From: CAVOJV01 sp963696325
GTDB taxonomy: Bacteria; Pseudomonadota; Gammaproteobacteria; Competibacterales; Competibacteraceae
NCBI GenBank assembly: GCA_963696325.1
Contig: CAVOJV010000056.1
Location: forward strand, 42,291 to 106,290
Reading direction: 5' to 3'
Length of the DNA: 64,000 nucleotides
Notes under the pieces: model-generated
What the model was told of the DNA's origin: nothing
What the model saw: the letters and a program-made list of their open reading frames with translations, nothing else
Databases searched by the model: none
Program-made: the position numbers and the translations under genes
In this document: positions 1 to 10,112 of the stretch, one piece after another
Numbering within the stretch: position 1 is the stretch's first letter
Layout of the letters: the number at the start of each line of letters is the position of its first letter

Positions 1-44
1 ACATCCCCCCCTGAAGATCGTTCGAATGAATGGGACGCATAGCG

Positions 45-1208
45 ATGCGCGTCCTGCATATCGGCAAATTCTTTCCACCCTTCGCCGGAGGTATGGAATA
101 TTTCCTTGCCGATCTCTTACCAGCGCTACACAGCCTGGGCATTACCGTCGCCGCTCTCGTGCATGCACATCCGAGCGTTCCGGCGACTGGTCCACAACCA
201 GGACAGGCTATTCCTCTATGGCGGGTGCCATGTTACGGCCGGCTGCTGTACGCACCCATCAGTCCAACGTTCCCCCTTTGGCTGGCACGGGCCATCGATG
301 ATTTCAGTCCCACTATCCTGCACCTGCACCTGCCCAACACCTCAGCGTTTTGGGCGTTGGTGGTTGCTCGTGCTCGCCGCCTGCCCTGGATCATTCATTG
401 GCATGCAGATGTGGTGTCTTCACAACTCGACCAACGCCTAGCGCTAGCCTACCAGTTCTATCGCCCCTTGGAGCGGCGCCTGTTGGCGACCAGCCGGGCT
501 ATCATTGCTACCTCGCCTGACTATTTAAATTCCAGCACAGCACTAAGACCTTGGCAGGCTAAATGCCAGGTGATCCCCCTAGGTTTAAATCCGGAACGCA
601 TCCCCTTCCCGGCTGCAATCGCTCTTACTCAGGCGGCGCATCGCTGGGGAAACGCGTCTTTTAAGGTGTTAGCAATAGGACGGCTGACTTATTACAAGGG
701 CCACGAAACACTGATCCAAGCTGTCGCCGGGATTCCCAAGGCGCGGCTGATGATTGTGGGCACTGGCGAACGGCGTCTCCGGCTGGAGAATTTGCTCAAG
801 ACACTCAGGCTACAGGAGCGAATCACCCTGACTGATTTTCTGCCGGAGGCGGAATTGCATGCGCTGCTGGCGACCGGAGATGTCCTGTGCCTGCCTTCAC
901 TGGAACGCACAGAGGCTTTTGGCATGGTGTTATTGGAAGCCATGCGGTTTCAAAAACCCGTGGTTGCCAGTGACATCCCTGGCTCTGGCGTGGGATGGGT
1001 GGTGCGTCAGGGTAGACATGGGTTACTGATTCCACCCAATGATCCGGATGTGCTGGCACGAGCCTTAAGGGAGCTGGCTGAGTCGCCTCAGCGAAGAGTG
1101 GAACTGGGACAAGCCGGCAGGCTTGCTCTGCAAGCGATATTCGATATCAAGCAGGTTGCGCAACGGATGCGGTTTGTATACGAGACCGTCTGTCACCCAC
1201 AGCGTTGA
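45..1208 (+). CDS. Glycosyltransferase family 4 (GT-B fold)
   Basis: The protein is a cytoplasmic GT-B glycosyltransferase that probably adds a sugar from a nucleotide donor to a surface-polysaccharide precursor. It has about 387 residues. The N-terminal domain opens with MRVLHIGKFFPPFAGGMEYF, the usual glycine-rich acceptor-side loop of GT4 enzymes. The C-terminal domain carries GRLTYYKGHETLI and the donor-site EX7E motif in EAFGMVLLE. I start at the ATG at 45 because it gives the canonical family N-terminus; an ATG at 30 in the same frame would add five residues. It is the only plus-strand gene in the left 48 kb, and its last 62 bases overlap the end of the convergent gene. Donor and acceptor cannot be told from sequence. 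Confidence 0.9.
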   Translation: MRVLHIGKFFPPFAGGMEYFLADLLPALHSLGITVAALVHAHPSVPATGPQPGQAIPLWRVPCYGRLLYAPISPTFPLWLARAIDDFSPTILHLHLPNTSAFWALVVARARRLPWIIHWHADVVSSQLDQRLALAYQFYRPLERRLLATSRAIIATSPDYLNSSTALRPWQAKCQVIPLGLNPERIPFPAAIALTQAAHRWGNASFKVLAIGRLTYYKGHETLIQAVAGIPKARLMIVGTGERRLRLENLLKTLRLQERITLTDFLPEAELHALLATGDVLCLPSLERTEAFGMVLLEAMRFQKPVVASDIPGSGVGWVVRQGRHGLLIPPNDPDVLARALRELAESPQRRVELGQAGRLALQAIFDIKQVAQRMRFVYETVCHPQR

Positions 1209-2586
1209 GCAGAATGAGCACGTAGAAAAGCAACATAGGGACCATATGCAAGAATAAGCGGTTGTTACTGGTGCCCTGCTCCGCCCACCGGCTGGCATCA
1301 GTCAGGAAAAACAGCACGAAAAGCATCAAGAACCCGGTACATACCTGGACTGAGCACAAGCGCAATACTCGGTTTGCAATCCACCAAGGGGTTGTAAGGA
1401 GAACCACAGCGATGAACAAATACCAAAACAAATGCCAGTTGGCGAGAATGAAGAAGTTTTGAATAAAGGAGTACCAGTTCGGCGTGAATCCCAGGGCAAA
1501 CTGCCCAAGACCAGGGAATTGAATCAATTGGGGCGTTACGTGTATCTTCCCTATCAACGGCAGATTGGCGGAAAACCCACCCACTATAAACCATACACTC
1601 AGCAACCCAGCCAACGCGCCTATCGTGGCAAGTTGCGTCTTCACCCTAGTGCGCGCCAGCAATAGGGCTGGGATAAAGGTCAACAACCACACGGTGCCTT
1701 CCGACTTGATTAGCGGACAGAACAAGGCCAACGCCAAGGCCATTAAACCCTGCCGATAATCACCCGTGCGCAACCATTGGAAAAAGGCGATAGCCGAGAA
1801 ACTGAACACAGTCGCCATCCATAAGTCCGCATACCCCGCCAGCGCCACATGCACATCCAGGAGCGGCATGGATAACAACAGGTAAGTAAACAACATGCTT
1901 TGCAGGGGACTACTTCCCCATAGGCGAGCCTGCCCGTAAAAGCCCATCCCCAAAGCGACAACACAGAGCAGCCATGGCAGGTTGTTGATGGACTCATCCC
2001 ACTGGCCATAGGCTATCGCTGTCCACAACTGGATCAAGGACACCGTGGCGGGATAGTGCCATGCATCGATGGTGTAGCGCGTTGCGGTCGTATCGGCCAG
2101 CCATGTAGTGGCATCGACAAAGGGAATCAACTGCTTGAACTCAAACCAGACCCGCGCCCGCACCGACCAGGTCGTCCACGCATCCCAGGGATGCAGAGGA
2201 CGCCAAACAACTTCGCCGGCAAGACTGCTCAAACGGACCACGAGCAAGGCCAGCAACAAACCATAAACCCATTTTTGCAGCGCAGTTTGCTCACTCCACG
2301 TGGACAGCACGCCACCACTCCAACCATGCTTAGGTGCATTTCTCGTCAGCCATGAACCCAGGATGGAAATCACGACCAATAACACCGCAACCAAGGCGAA
2401 ATTAAGCGGTAACCCCATGGTGTCGACGCAACGCATGATCAGCGTAGTAACCACAATTCCCAGAATATACCCATACCCCAGAAGCATGGGCCAGCCTCCC
2501 GGAGAGGCTATTAGGCAGGGACGCGACCAAGCCAAACCTAACCACCAGGGCAACAGCAGAGCAATAACAAGCCGCAGAATTTCCAT
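1147..2586 (-). CDS. Polytopic membrane protein, GT-C glycosyltransferase-like
   Basis: This 479-residue protein is almost entirely hydrophobic, with about eleven predicted membrane spans. After the third span a periplasmic-type loop contains HPWDAWTTWSVRARVW, the kind of acidic/aromatic loop seen in GT-C enzymes that use polyprenyl-phosphate sugars. That suggests a lipid-linked-sugar transferase or a related polysaccharide assembly protein, but this is inference from topology and context. It lies 3 bp downstream of the next upstream gene (start 3798), so the two are probably co-transcribed. Its 3' end overlaps the convergent GT4 gene by 62 bp. No family-defining motif lets me name it. Confidence 0.7.
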   Translation of the reverse strand: MEILRLVIALLLPWWLGLAWSRPCLIASPGGWPMLLGYGYILGIVVTTLIMRCVDTMGLPLNFALVAVLLVVISILGSWLTRNAPKHGWSGGVLSTWSEQTALQKWVYGLLLALLVVRLSSLAGEVVWRPLHPWDAWTTWSVRARVWFEFKQLIPFVDATTWLADTTATRYTIDAWHYPATVSLIQLWTAIAYGQWDESINNLPWLLCVVALGMGFYGQARLWGSSPLQSMLFTYLLLSMPLLDVHVALAGYADLWMATVFSFSAIAFFQWLRTGDYRQGLMALALALFCPLIKSEGTVWLLTFIPALLLARTRVKTQLATIGALAGLLSVWFIVGGFSANLPLIGKIHVTPQLIQFPGLGQFALGFTPNWYSFIQNFFILANWHLFWYLFIAVVLLTTPWWIANRVLRLCSVQVCTGFLMLFVLFFLTDASRWAEQGTSNNRLFLHMVPMLLFYVLILLNAVGDRRSRIQTASVAQPA

Positions 2587-2589
2587 GCA

Positions 2590-3798
2590 TCAACTACTAG
2601 GCTGCACTTGAAACAGCATACCCAAGGGCGAGGAATAGACTGGCTTCACGGGTAGTGAATTCCCCTTTCCCCATTTCAGTACCTGCTCAGCGGCATCGTA
2701 ACGGACGTTCTGAAATGGGTTCAGAATCAATACATAATCTTCCTTGTGTGTCTGCTGTGGGTTGGGCGGATAAGAGAGAGAAGAATAAACATTATGCGGC
2801 AGAAGATGATACCGCGTGCGACTACTTAAATAATTGGAGGTCCCTGCTGGATCGGCGCTTACCAAAAACAGTCGTACCGGCTTATCCGGCAGTTTCCTCT
2901 TGATATCAAGCACAAGCTGAAAAAGCTTGCCATCATACGCCGCGAGTTGCTTGTCCTCCCAGCTTTTGCCAGCGAATTGACTACGGGTAAGCTGTAGCTG
3001 TTGCCATAAATGCCATTGCCAATGAACATCCAGCGTTAACCAACCGGCCAGGAAAAATATTGTAACAGGCAGGAGCGTCAGCGGTTGTCGCCGGGCCAGA
3101 CCAAGCCCAGCCCAGAGCAGAGCGCTTAACCCAACCCATGCAGCCACAGCAGGTACACGCGGAAACATCGCGTTAGGGGGACTTCCTGTGATGAAGTGGG
3201 CGGCGCGCTGATTCCAGCTCTCAAAGAAGGTCCAATCGCTCCAAAGCTGAACTATTAAGGCCCTCACAGTGGGAATAGATTTTTTCAGTTCCAGCACCTT
3301 AATGATTATGGGTTCTGCCTGTTCCCCATATGCCTTCACACCAACAGCGGCGATAGTTCCAGTCCAGTAGGCCACGGTAGATAAATCCACATGACCAGTC
3401 TTACTGCCCGCATGAGTTAACACAAGCTCCCTGATGACGCCGGGCTCTGCTTTTGTTGACCAGATAAAATATATATCTGTGCGCTCCTGGAGACCGTCGA
3501 TAGTCCATTCCAACCTTGTATAGTCTTCGGCTGCAATGTTCAGATTCAACCAACTGAGTAAAATTACGCCTTGCCTTGCGTTCGGTTGAGTTCCCAAACC
3601 ACCGCGAATCGCATTTACTTGCCCCGCCGCCGCCGGAAAATCATCATACAACAATGAAACGGCGGTCGCAGTGCTGTAGCGATCATCTGTCAGGTAATAG
3701 GCGAGCGACAACAAGATTATCAACACGGCGCTGATGGCCAGCACGCATACCGCGTTTATAAACTGAACCATGCAATTCGATCGGGACGCTAACGACAT
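2590..3798 (-). CDS. Membrane-anchored protein of unknown function
   Basis: The 402-residue product has one N-terminal membrane segment (residues about 12-32), a long extracytoplasmic stretch, two closely spaced central hydrophobic segments (about residues 225-265, around VAAWVGLSALLWAGLGLA), and a soluble C-terminal part. I do not recognise a family. The C-terminal part resembles conserved tail domains of proteins that sit beside O-antigen membrane proteins, but no motif proves it. It is immediately upstream (3 bp) of the GT-C-like gene, which points to a shared role in polysaccharide assembly. An internal ATG at 3771 could be the start instead of 3798. Confidence 0.6.
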   Translation of the reverse strand: MSLASRSNCMVQFINAVCVLAISAVLIILLSLAYYLTDDRYSTATAVSLLYDDFPAAAGQVNAIRGGLGTQPNARQGVILLSWLNLNIAAEDYTRLEWTIDGLQERTDIYFIWSTKAEPGVIRELVLTHAGSKTGHVDLSTVAYWTGTIAAVGVKAYGEQAEPIIIKVLELKKSIPTVRALIVQLWSDWTFFESWNQRAAHFITGSPPNAMFPRVPAVAAWVGLSALLWAGLGLARRQPLTLLPVTIFFLAGWLTLDVHWQWHLWQQLQLTRSQFAGKSWEDKQLAAYDGKLFQLVLDIKRKLPDKPVRLFLVSADPAGTSNYLSSRTRYHLLPHNVYSSLSYPPNPQQTHKEDYVLILNPFQNVRYDAAEQVLKWGKGNSLPVKPVYSSPLGMLFQVQPSS

Positions 3799-3883
3799 GC
3801 GAAAAGCCTTATCTGCCTAACTGGATGCCGCCGGTAGAATAGCATCGATCCGCCCACTCTCCCATTCGGTATTCCCTGGATGC

Positions 3884-4777
3884 CTACATCCATTTCCAGC
3901 CATGCTGGTTAAAAAAGGTGAACGCCGAGCGCAGGAACATACCGATATGCCGCCGGCCTTTTTTGGCGGCGTGGCCCCCGAAATGGGTAATCCGCACGGT
4001 AGGAACATAGGCGGTGCGCGCCACCCGTGCGGTCCGCAGGCTGATGTCGAAATCCTCGAAATACATAAAATAGGCCGGAGAAAAACCCCGCACCTGCGTC
4101 AATACCGAACGCCTGAACAACATGAAGCAACCACTGACAATAGGCATATCCCACACCACGGCATCGCCCAACAGGTCTCGCAGTTCATAGCGATCCAGAC
4201 GCTTTTTAAAGAGTTGCTTGAAAAACGAAGGCGCGAATCCCCGCAACAACAGATCCAATACGGCCGGATAGCGTTTACACAAATATTGCCTGTTGCCTAG
4301 GCCATCCACCACCGCCGGCGTCAACAAACCAGCGTCCGGGTGCGCTGCCATGAAAGCCAGGGCTTGTAACAAGGCATTTTCCGCCAGCAGGACATCGGGA
4401 TTCAAGATCAGGTGGAAATCGCACGCGTAGCGGCGGATCGCTAGATTATGTCCAGCCCCATAACCGATATTGCCATGTCCGCTCAGCAGTTCCATCGCAT
4501 CAAACCGGCCAGACCGGTCGGCGTCTGCCAATAAATTCTGCAACTGATGCCGCCAGACATCTCCAGGACCATTATCTATAAAGAACAGCCTGGTGCTCCC
4601 CAGAACCTCCAGGTTCTTGGCATACCCCACAGCCCGTTCCAAACTCACCAACGTCCGCGCAAGGACCGGCAGGTTTGTGGCATAGGTGACGACCGAAACA
4701 GCCAGGCTGGGCAACTCAAACAGGCCAGCTTTTCCCAAGGCTCTATTACCCGGCTGAACGATGACTTCAGAACCCAC
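3884..4777 (-). CDS. Glycosyltransferase family 2 (rhamnosyltransferase-like)
   Basis: The 297-residue protein is a GT-A type inverting glycosyltransferase. The start of the nucleotide-binding fold is SLAVSVVTYATNLPVLARTL, the metal/donor site is HLILNPDVLL (the NPDV form common in rhamnosyltransferases), and the acceptor-side acidic motif is FMYFEDFDISLRTARV. A hydrophobic patch near the C-terminus may dock it to the membrane. It overlaps the upstream GT2 gene by 11 bp, a sign of translational coupling. The neighbouring dTDP-rhamnose genes of this genome (34.6-37.0 kb) make dTDP-rhamnose a reasonable donor guess, not a demonstrated one. Confidence 0.88.
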   Translation of the reverse strand: MGSEVIVQPGNRALGKAGLFELPSLAVSVVTYATNLPVLARTLVSLERAVGYAKNLEVLGSTRLFFIDNGPGDVWRHQLQNLLADADRSGRFDAMELLSGHGNIGYGAGHNLAIRRYACDFHLILNPDVLLAENALLQALAFMAAHPDAGLLTPAVVDGLGNRQYLCKRYPAVLDLLLRGFAPSFFKQLFKKRLDRYELRDLLGDAVVWDMPIVSGCFMLFRRSVLTQVRGFSPAYFMYFEDFDISLRTARVARTAYVPTVRITHFGGHAAKKGRRHIGMFLRSAFTFFNQHGWKWM

Positions 4778-5753
4778 ACCGGCACATCGCGAAAACGGAA
4801 AATCCCTTCTCCATGACCTGCCTCAATTTCCCCGGTGATACTCTCCGATTTTCCTGGATCGAGCGCCGCTGCCGCCACACCCGCGGCAGTTGGCGAAGCG
4901 CATCTCCTTTCGCTGTTAAGATCACCCGCCCCTGACCGCGCAACCCCAGCCAGATAATGCTGGCAATATTGATCATTACGTGCTGTGGTAAATACAGCCA
5001 AAACAGAGCGCCTGGCATGTTTTTCACATATGTCCACACCAAGTTGCGATGGCCATGATAGGTGGCGAAATCGCTGCGCCTGCCCACGATGCCCGAGCCC
5101 ACATGATGCACAACCGCTGACGGCACATACAGGCAACGATGGCCCAACAGCCGCAAGCGATAAGCCAGGTCAACATCTTCCATATAGCAAAAGTACGCCT
5201 CATCGAAGCCGCCCGCCTCCACAAAGGCTGCTCTCCGGTAGAGGGCGGCGGCGGCACAGGGAGCGAACACCTCTTGCTGGCGCATGGCGTTACCCAGCGC
5301 CTTGCAGCCATGAAACTTGCGCCAGGCCAGCCCTGACACATGATAGCTGTCGCCTGCGCCATCCAGTGCAGTCGGGTCATCGGCTTTAAGCATGCGGCAG
5401 CAAAAGAATGAATAATCGGGGTTCGCGAGGGCGGTATTTTGAAAAGCTTCCAGCCAGTCGGGCTCTGGAAAGGCATCCGGATTCAGCAGCGCGATCCAAT
5501 CAGTCTCGACCGCCGGGGCAACGGCCAGATTATTCGCCGCGGCAAAGCCGAGGTTTTCCTGACTTTTGATTAGGTATACACACGGATACCGGGTCTCCAG
5601 TTCAGCCAGGCTGCCATCCGTGCTGGCATTATCCACAACAACAACGCGCTTGGGCGCCACGGTTTGCGCGGCCAGCGCCGCCAGGCATTTCGCCAGATAG
5701 TGACCGGCATTGTGATTGACAATAATGACCGTCACATCAACGATCGTAGCCAT
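4767..5753 (-). CDS. Glycosyltransferase family 2
   Basis: This GT-A enzyme has about 328 residues. VTVIIVNHNAGHYLAKCL begins the Rossmann-like domain, VVDNASTDGS follows, and ALLNPDAFPEPDW is the donor/metal site. FCYMEDVDLAYRLR supplies the catalytic acidic region, and a C-terminal amphipathic part suggests membrane contact. The open frame extends to 5837, but I choose the ATG at 5753: it gives the family N-terminus and is preceded by a purine-rich GGCGGGGAC ribosome-binding sequence. It overlaps the next gene by 11 bp, so the two GT2 genes are likely translated together in O-chain synthesis. Confidence 0.87.
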   Translation of the reverse strand: MATIVDVTVIIVNHNAGHYLAKCLAALAAQTVAPKRVVVVDNASTDGSLAELETRYPCVYLIKSQENLGFAAANNLAVAPAVETDWIALLNPDAFPEPDWLEAFQNTALANPDYSFFCCRMLKADDPTALDGAGDSYHVSGLAWRKFHGCKALGNAMRQQEVFAPCAAAALYRRAAFVEAGGFDEAYFCYMEDVDLAYRLRLLGHRCLYVPSAVVHHVGSGIVGRRSDFATYHGHRNLVWTYVKNMPGALFWLYLPQHVMINIASIIWLGLRGQGRVILTAKGDALRQLPRVWRQRRSIQENRRVSPGKLRQVMEKGFSVFAMCRCGF

Positions 5754-5861
5754 GTCCCCGCCGATCTTTCCCAGGTAATGGCTCAATCCGGCGAGACAAC
5801 TGAGATAGTGTAGTGGTGGATAAACAACCGTAACCAAATTTCAGGCAGCCTGTCATGAGGA

Positions 5862-7421
5862 TCAGCGATTCCCTCGCCGCCCGTGTAGCCAGGTCATTGC
5901 CTGTCGGTAGGGCGTTGACCAGCGCCAGATAGTGGATGCCTGTATGTCAGCCAGCGCACGACGCAGGGATTCCAGTTCCTCCGCTTGTATAACAGCATAC
6001 TGTATGCGCTCAGCGAGGCTTGCCTCAAGAAGGTTCACTTGATTGTCTAGCTCAGCGCTCCATGACTCCAGCTCAGCGCTCCGTAACGCCAGTGCAGCTT
6101 CGCGGGCTGCCAGTTCAGCATTGTGTGACCGCAGGAGCGCATTCTGCGTTTCAAGCTCGGCGGAACCGGCTTCGACAGCCGCCAGAGCGGTTTGTATAGT
6201 TTGCAAATCCTTGCGCGGAACGCAGTGCTGGACCAAAGCCAGGGAATCCATGGACATCGGCCAGGTAAGCTGCACTCGTAGGTCTCCGCCTTTTTCCAGA
6301 CCCATCAAAGCTTCTTTAGGAATGGGAAGTTCTACGGTAGGATCTACACCCGTTAACAATGCGGTGACCCCCGACTCCCCGGGGAGCAGGTCAGCAATTA
6401 CAACCTGCTGGCTGGATGCGGAATCTAAGCTACTTCCGCGGCCATCCCACGCCCAGCAGCACTGTCCCTCGCTGTCATGAAGGCTTATTCCGAAAATGCG
6501 CAACAACCCAGGACGATCGGCCAAATCCAGACGCAGCGCAGTAATTCTCTCAGGCGAAGACGGGATGGGAAGCGAAAGCATTTGTTTGTCTTTGCCCAGG
6601 CAGCCAAAAGCGAAACTGCTATTCCTTTCTAAATAACCTCCATGTTCTGAGCGCCAGAACAGTTGACACGCAAAGCGCAATTCCGGGGTAGCAAGTGCCT
6701 TAGGTGGTTCCTGAGACTCACCATTCTTACCTGCTTTGGCTTCGATAATAAACTGATAAGTAAAGGCATCAGGCCGGGCCAGCAACCCTCGAACTAGGGC
6801 CGGTGGGAAGGCGTCTAGGTAGCGCGCTGTAAATTCAGACTGGCGCGGTTCCATGACAACGCTATCCTGACTGCATACTACGAAACCTCGTTCAGTGAGG
6901 AAGGCCAGTAGCGATGAGCGCGTAAAAAAACGCAGATGAGTCTGGTCCAGCAATCCTTCCGGCCGGTAGCGGAATTCATCCGCTAAAAGACCGGCGATAA
7001 GACCAGCATAAGCCACGTTGGGAATAGAAATAAGGACACGACCCTCGGGTTTCAGTAAATCTGCCAGTTGCTCGACGAGCCGACCAGGGTCACGCAGGTG
7101 CTCGAGAATATCCGCACAAATGATGTAATCGTATTGCGCTTCCGGAAATAAGCTGCACAGCGAAATCTGCTCTAGATTGGCGACCTCCAGATGCCGGTAA
7201 TAACGGGCAGCCAGCTCAACAGCAAGCGGGTTATATTCAACGCCGTCCACTGTGCAAGCGAGGTTCTCAGACAAATAGCGCCCTAGGATCCCTGGACCCG
7301 CTCCAAGATCCAGTACCTCACTGGCCGGCCTCACCAGGCGGACTATCTTGGCCAGAGAATCCTGGCCATTAGGATCAAGTGCGCGGTTATAGATATGCGA
7401 GGACTCTGAGAAATCAATCAT
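5862..7421 (-). CDS. SAM-dependent methyltransferase with C-terminal coiled coil
   Basis: The first 230 or so of 519 residues are a class I methyltransferase: motif I is EVLDLGAGPGILGRYL, and CADILEHLRDPGRL plus LLKPEGRVLISIPNVAY follow as in the Methyltransf_23 type. A middle beta-rich domain of unknown role comes next. Residues about 415-495 form a long coiled coil rich in Leu/Ala/Glu heptads (AELAAREAALALRSAELES). The end, STIWRWSTPYRQAMTWL, is a tail often seen on O-antigen glycosyltransferases. Methyltransferases with coiled coils can cap O-chains and measure their length, as WbdD does in E. coli; that role is inferred here. A degenerate copy of its N-terminus lies at 12,668-13,153. Confidence 0.82.
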   Translation of the reverse strand: MIDFSESSHIYNRALDPNGQDSLAKIVRLVRPASEVLDLGAGPGILGRYLSENLACTVDGVEYNPLAVELAARYYRHLEVANLEQISLCSLFPEAQYDYIICADILEHLRDPGRLVEQLADLLKPEGRVLISIPNVAYAGLIAGLLADEFRYRPEGLLDQTHLRFFTRSSLLAFLTERGFVVCSQDSVVMEPRQSEFTARYLDAFPPALVRGLLARPDAFTYQFIIEAKAGKNGESQEPPKALATPELRFACQLFWRSEHGGYLERNSSFAFGCLGKDKQMLSLPIPSSPERITALRLDLADRPGLLRIFGISLHDSEGQCCWAWDGRGSSLDSASSQQVVIADLLPGESGVTALLTGVDPTVELPIPKEALMGLEKGGDLRVQLTWPMSMDSLALVQHCVPRKDLQTIQTALAAVEAGSAELETQNALLRSHNAELAAREAALALRSAELESWSAELDNQVNLLEASLAERIQYAVIQAEELESLRRALADIQASTIWRWSTPYRQAMTWLHGRRGNR

Positions 7422-7745
7422 GGAAATTGGCCTTGTTTAACTAAAATCAATGCCTGCGAAGAAAGGCAGGATGCTATTCCTTAACTCATCGCACCGCCGT
7501 AATTTCCCCCTGCTCCACCCTCTTAGTCAGCGCCTGTGGGCACTTAGCATAAGTAAGATTCGAAAATCGCAATTTGATATTATCCATAAGTTACAGGCAA
7601 GGCCTAGCTTGGCGGCCCCCGTTATCGAGAAGTTACTCGACTAGAGTAGAACCTGACGATGACAATGGCGACTTTATCCATGGAGAACAAGGATCATCAT
7701 CTCCAGTTCCCTTAGTAATGCCAGGTCAAAATATGAAGCGCTAAA
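7422..7745. other. Intergenic stretch, no gene seen
   Basis: These 324 bases between the methyltransferase start and the end of the next glycosyltransferase are more AT-rich than the left flank. A 64-codon plus-strand open frame is present but lacks a ribosome-binding site and any recognisable similarity. The stretch probably holds the promoter or leader of the methyltransferase gene; I see no strong hairpin or repeat. Confidence 0.4.
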
Positions 7746-10059
7746 TTAGTGATTAATCCGCCAGGGTTTACGTAAGCGTGGAGGAAAAGCAAAGGAAACT
7801 TCACCACCGATAAGGACGAGATTGGGATTATAGAAAGGATCATGCGCAATCATGCTATTCCAACGCGTTTTCATATATGCAATCTCCCTTAAAAATTGCT
7901 CCCGCCGTTCTGGAGATTTTGGGCGCCCCAGGGTAGCGGATTCGTGGTGATATAATTCAGCATATGGCGTCCACAAAATGCGGTAACCCTTTTCCTGTAT
8001 GCGCAGGCATAGATCCACGTCGTTAAAGGCGATTGCCAGGTTCTCCTCATCGAACCCCTCCACCTCATCAAAAACAGGGCGCCGTAGAACCATACAAGCT
8101 GCTGTTACGGCGGAAAAATTTTGCAATAAAGTTATTTTACCATGATACCCAGGATTACCTCGGTGTAAATACTGATGCGCATGCAATGCCACCATGTCTG
8201 GACAAAGGAGAATACCGGCATGTTGAATAGTATCGTTTGGGTAGTACAATAATGCACCAACGGAACCAATCTCCGGACGTAAGGCATGACTGACCATTTC
8301 CCTAAGCCAGCCCGGCGAGATCACCTCGACGTCATTGTTGACCAGGGCGATTATTTCACCCGAAGCTTGTCTAACAGCGACATTATTGATCGCCGAATAA
8401 TTATAGGGAGCATCGTAGCGAATCACCCGTACATTAGGTAAAGCATCTAGTACCTTAAGATAAGCTAATGTCTCTTGATGCTTGCTTTGGTTATCCATAA
8501 CGATTAGTTCTAAATTGGTATAATCGGTTTTTTTCGAGAATCCCCTGTACTGCGATTCGCAACAGATCGAGTCTGTCTTTGGTTGGAATAATGATGCTAA
8601 CTTTGGGTAAATGCTCAGGCAATTTATAAATAACACGATGCATAGAATAACTATGCGCTGTCGTAACGTAAGCAGAGATTTTCTGCCGGTCTAGATGCTG
8701 CTGAAGTGCTGTTCTGGCAGCCTCGTAAGCATAACTTTTAGCGTCCACTCGATCCGCAACTGACCCCTCAACAGCACGCCAATGGTACAACACATGGGGA
8801 ATATGTCGGATTTGATTTGCCATTATTCTCTCGACGATACGCAATGCCAAATCATAATCTTGAGAGCCTTCAAAGCCTTTTCTAAATCCACTCGCTTCCC
8901 TCACCAAGGAAGCGTGATAAACTCCAAGATGGCTGATTACATTTTGAGAAAGAAATAGATCTGGATTCCAATTCGATTTGAAATAAGGACTATAACGAAC
9001 TCCTTGCTCATCAATCCTATCTTCGTCGCTATAAATTATACGTACCTGTGGATATGTATTAATTTCTTCAGAAACCATGTAAAGAGCATATTCTGGCAAT
9101 TCGTCATCGTGATCCAGTAAAGCAATCCATTCACCTGTCGCGAGTTCAAGAGCACTGTTGGAAGCCGCTGAAATATGACCATTATTTTTTCGAAAGACGA
9201 CTTTAATTCTTGGATCTTTTGACTGATATTCTTCAAGAATACGGCGAACATGAGGAGCAGTAGAGGCATCGTCCGCAATGCATAATTCCCACTCGAGATA
9301 AAGCTGAGCTAACACAGAATCGATAGCCAAACGTAGCCACTTCTCATTTGTATTGTAGACAGGCATGATTATCGATATCAACGGTCTATGCTTAAGCTCT
9401 TCAATTCGTTCACGAATCCTATTTCGATCAAGATCGGTGATGGTATCGTAAGCATTAACCCAGTCCTCATAACTTGAAGAAGACGATTTTTGTAGTGTCA
9501 ACACAAGTGTTGCGATATAAGACTTCAAGCCACGTAAACCATTTTTTTTCCATATTTTTAATACTTTCCCCTTTAGATCTTGTAAGCGTTGCAGAGTCAG
9601 TGGTTCATGTATTAATTTATCATTGACTAACCTCCATAGCGCGCTGAATTTATTAATTTCAAGAATCTTCATGTCCCTTAAGGAAAAAATACCAGTTAGG
9701 GAAGGCGGATCAAGCCTTACAGCCTGCACGTGATCCGGCAGACGAAGCATAGTTTCAATTCGACCATTACCACGAGGCAAAAGAATTGTACGCTGTTCGG
9801 AAAAACCGCTACCGTCATCGATATAAAGTACCGGTTCCATAGTAATATCCTGGCCTTCCGCCAGATAAGAGATTATCACCCAACGGCAAGGAAGTTTGCG
9901 CCGCGATGATCGCAGTATGAATTGGGGATCATTACCGGTACTCCGATATTTCCCATCCTCTTCATGAATGATATGGTTGGCAATCTCAAGCGTAATGTAG
10001 TGAACACGCCGCCAAAAAAAACTGGAGCCCATTTTTAAATCCAGAGGTAGTGGTGTCAC
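7746..10059 (-). CDS. Two-domain GT2 glycosyltransferase, broken by a +1 frameshift in an A7 run
   Basis: Two overlapping frames together make one protein of about 770 residues. The upstream frame (10059 to about 8530) has an N-terminal non-catalytic domain, then a GT2 domain starting PLISIIMPVYNTNEKWL with ALLDHDDELP as donor site, then the start of a second GT2 domain, PKVSIIIPTKDRLDLL. The downstream frame continues this second domain exactly (TDYTNLELIVMDNQS, ALVNNDVEV, FNDVDLCLRI). The switch falls in a run of seven A on the coding strand (8528-8534); six A restore one frame. A sequencing error is most likely, but real inactivation or polymerase slippage is possible. The gene is visibly more AT-rich than its neighbours, which suggests acquisition from elsewhere. 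It probably adds two sugars of the O-chain. Confidence 0.82.
8528..8534 (-). other. Frameshift point: seven-base homopolymer
   Basis: On the coding strand GAA is followed by A's and CCG. With the seven A's present, the second GT2 domain runs into RLYQF and a stop 30 or so bases later. With six A's it reads EKTDYTNLEL, the usual family sequence. The extra base therefore lies in this run. Confidence 0.85.
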
Positions 10060-10112
10060 GATTAATCTCAGCCAGCTGAGGGCGTTGTCCCGGCTTATCG
10101 GGCCAAGCTATC

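Noticed and set aside
7450..7644. 64-codon plus-strand open frame between the methyltransferase and GT2 genes
   Set aside because: No ribosome-binding site, no recognisable motif, and the composition looks like random open sequence.
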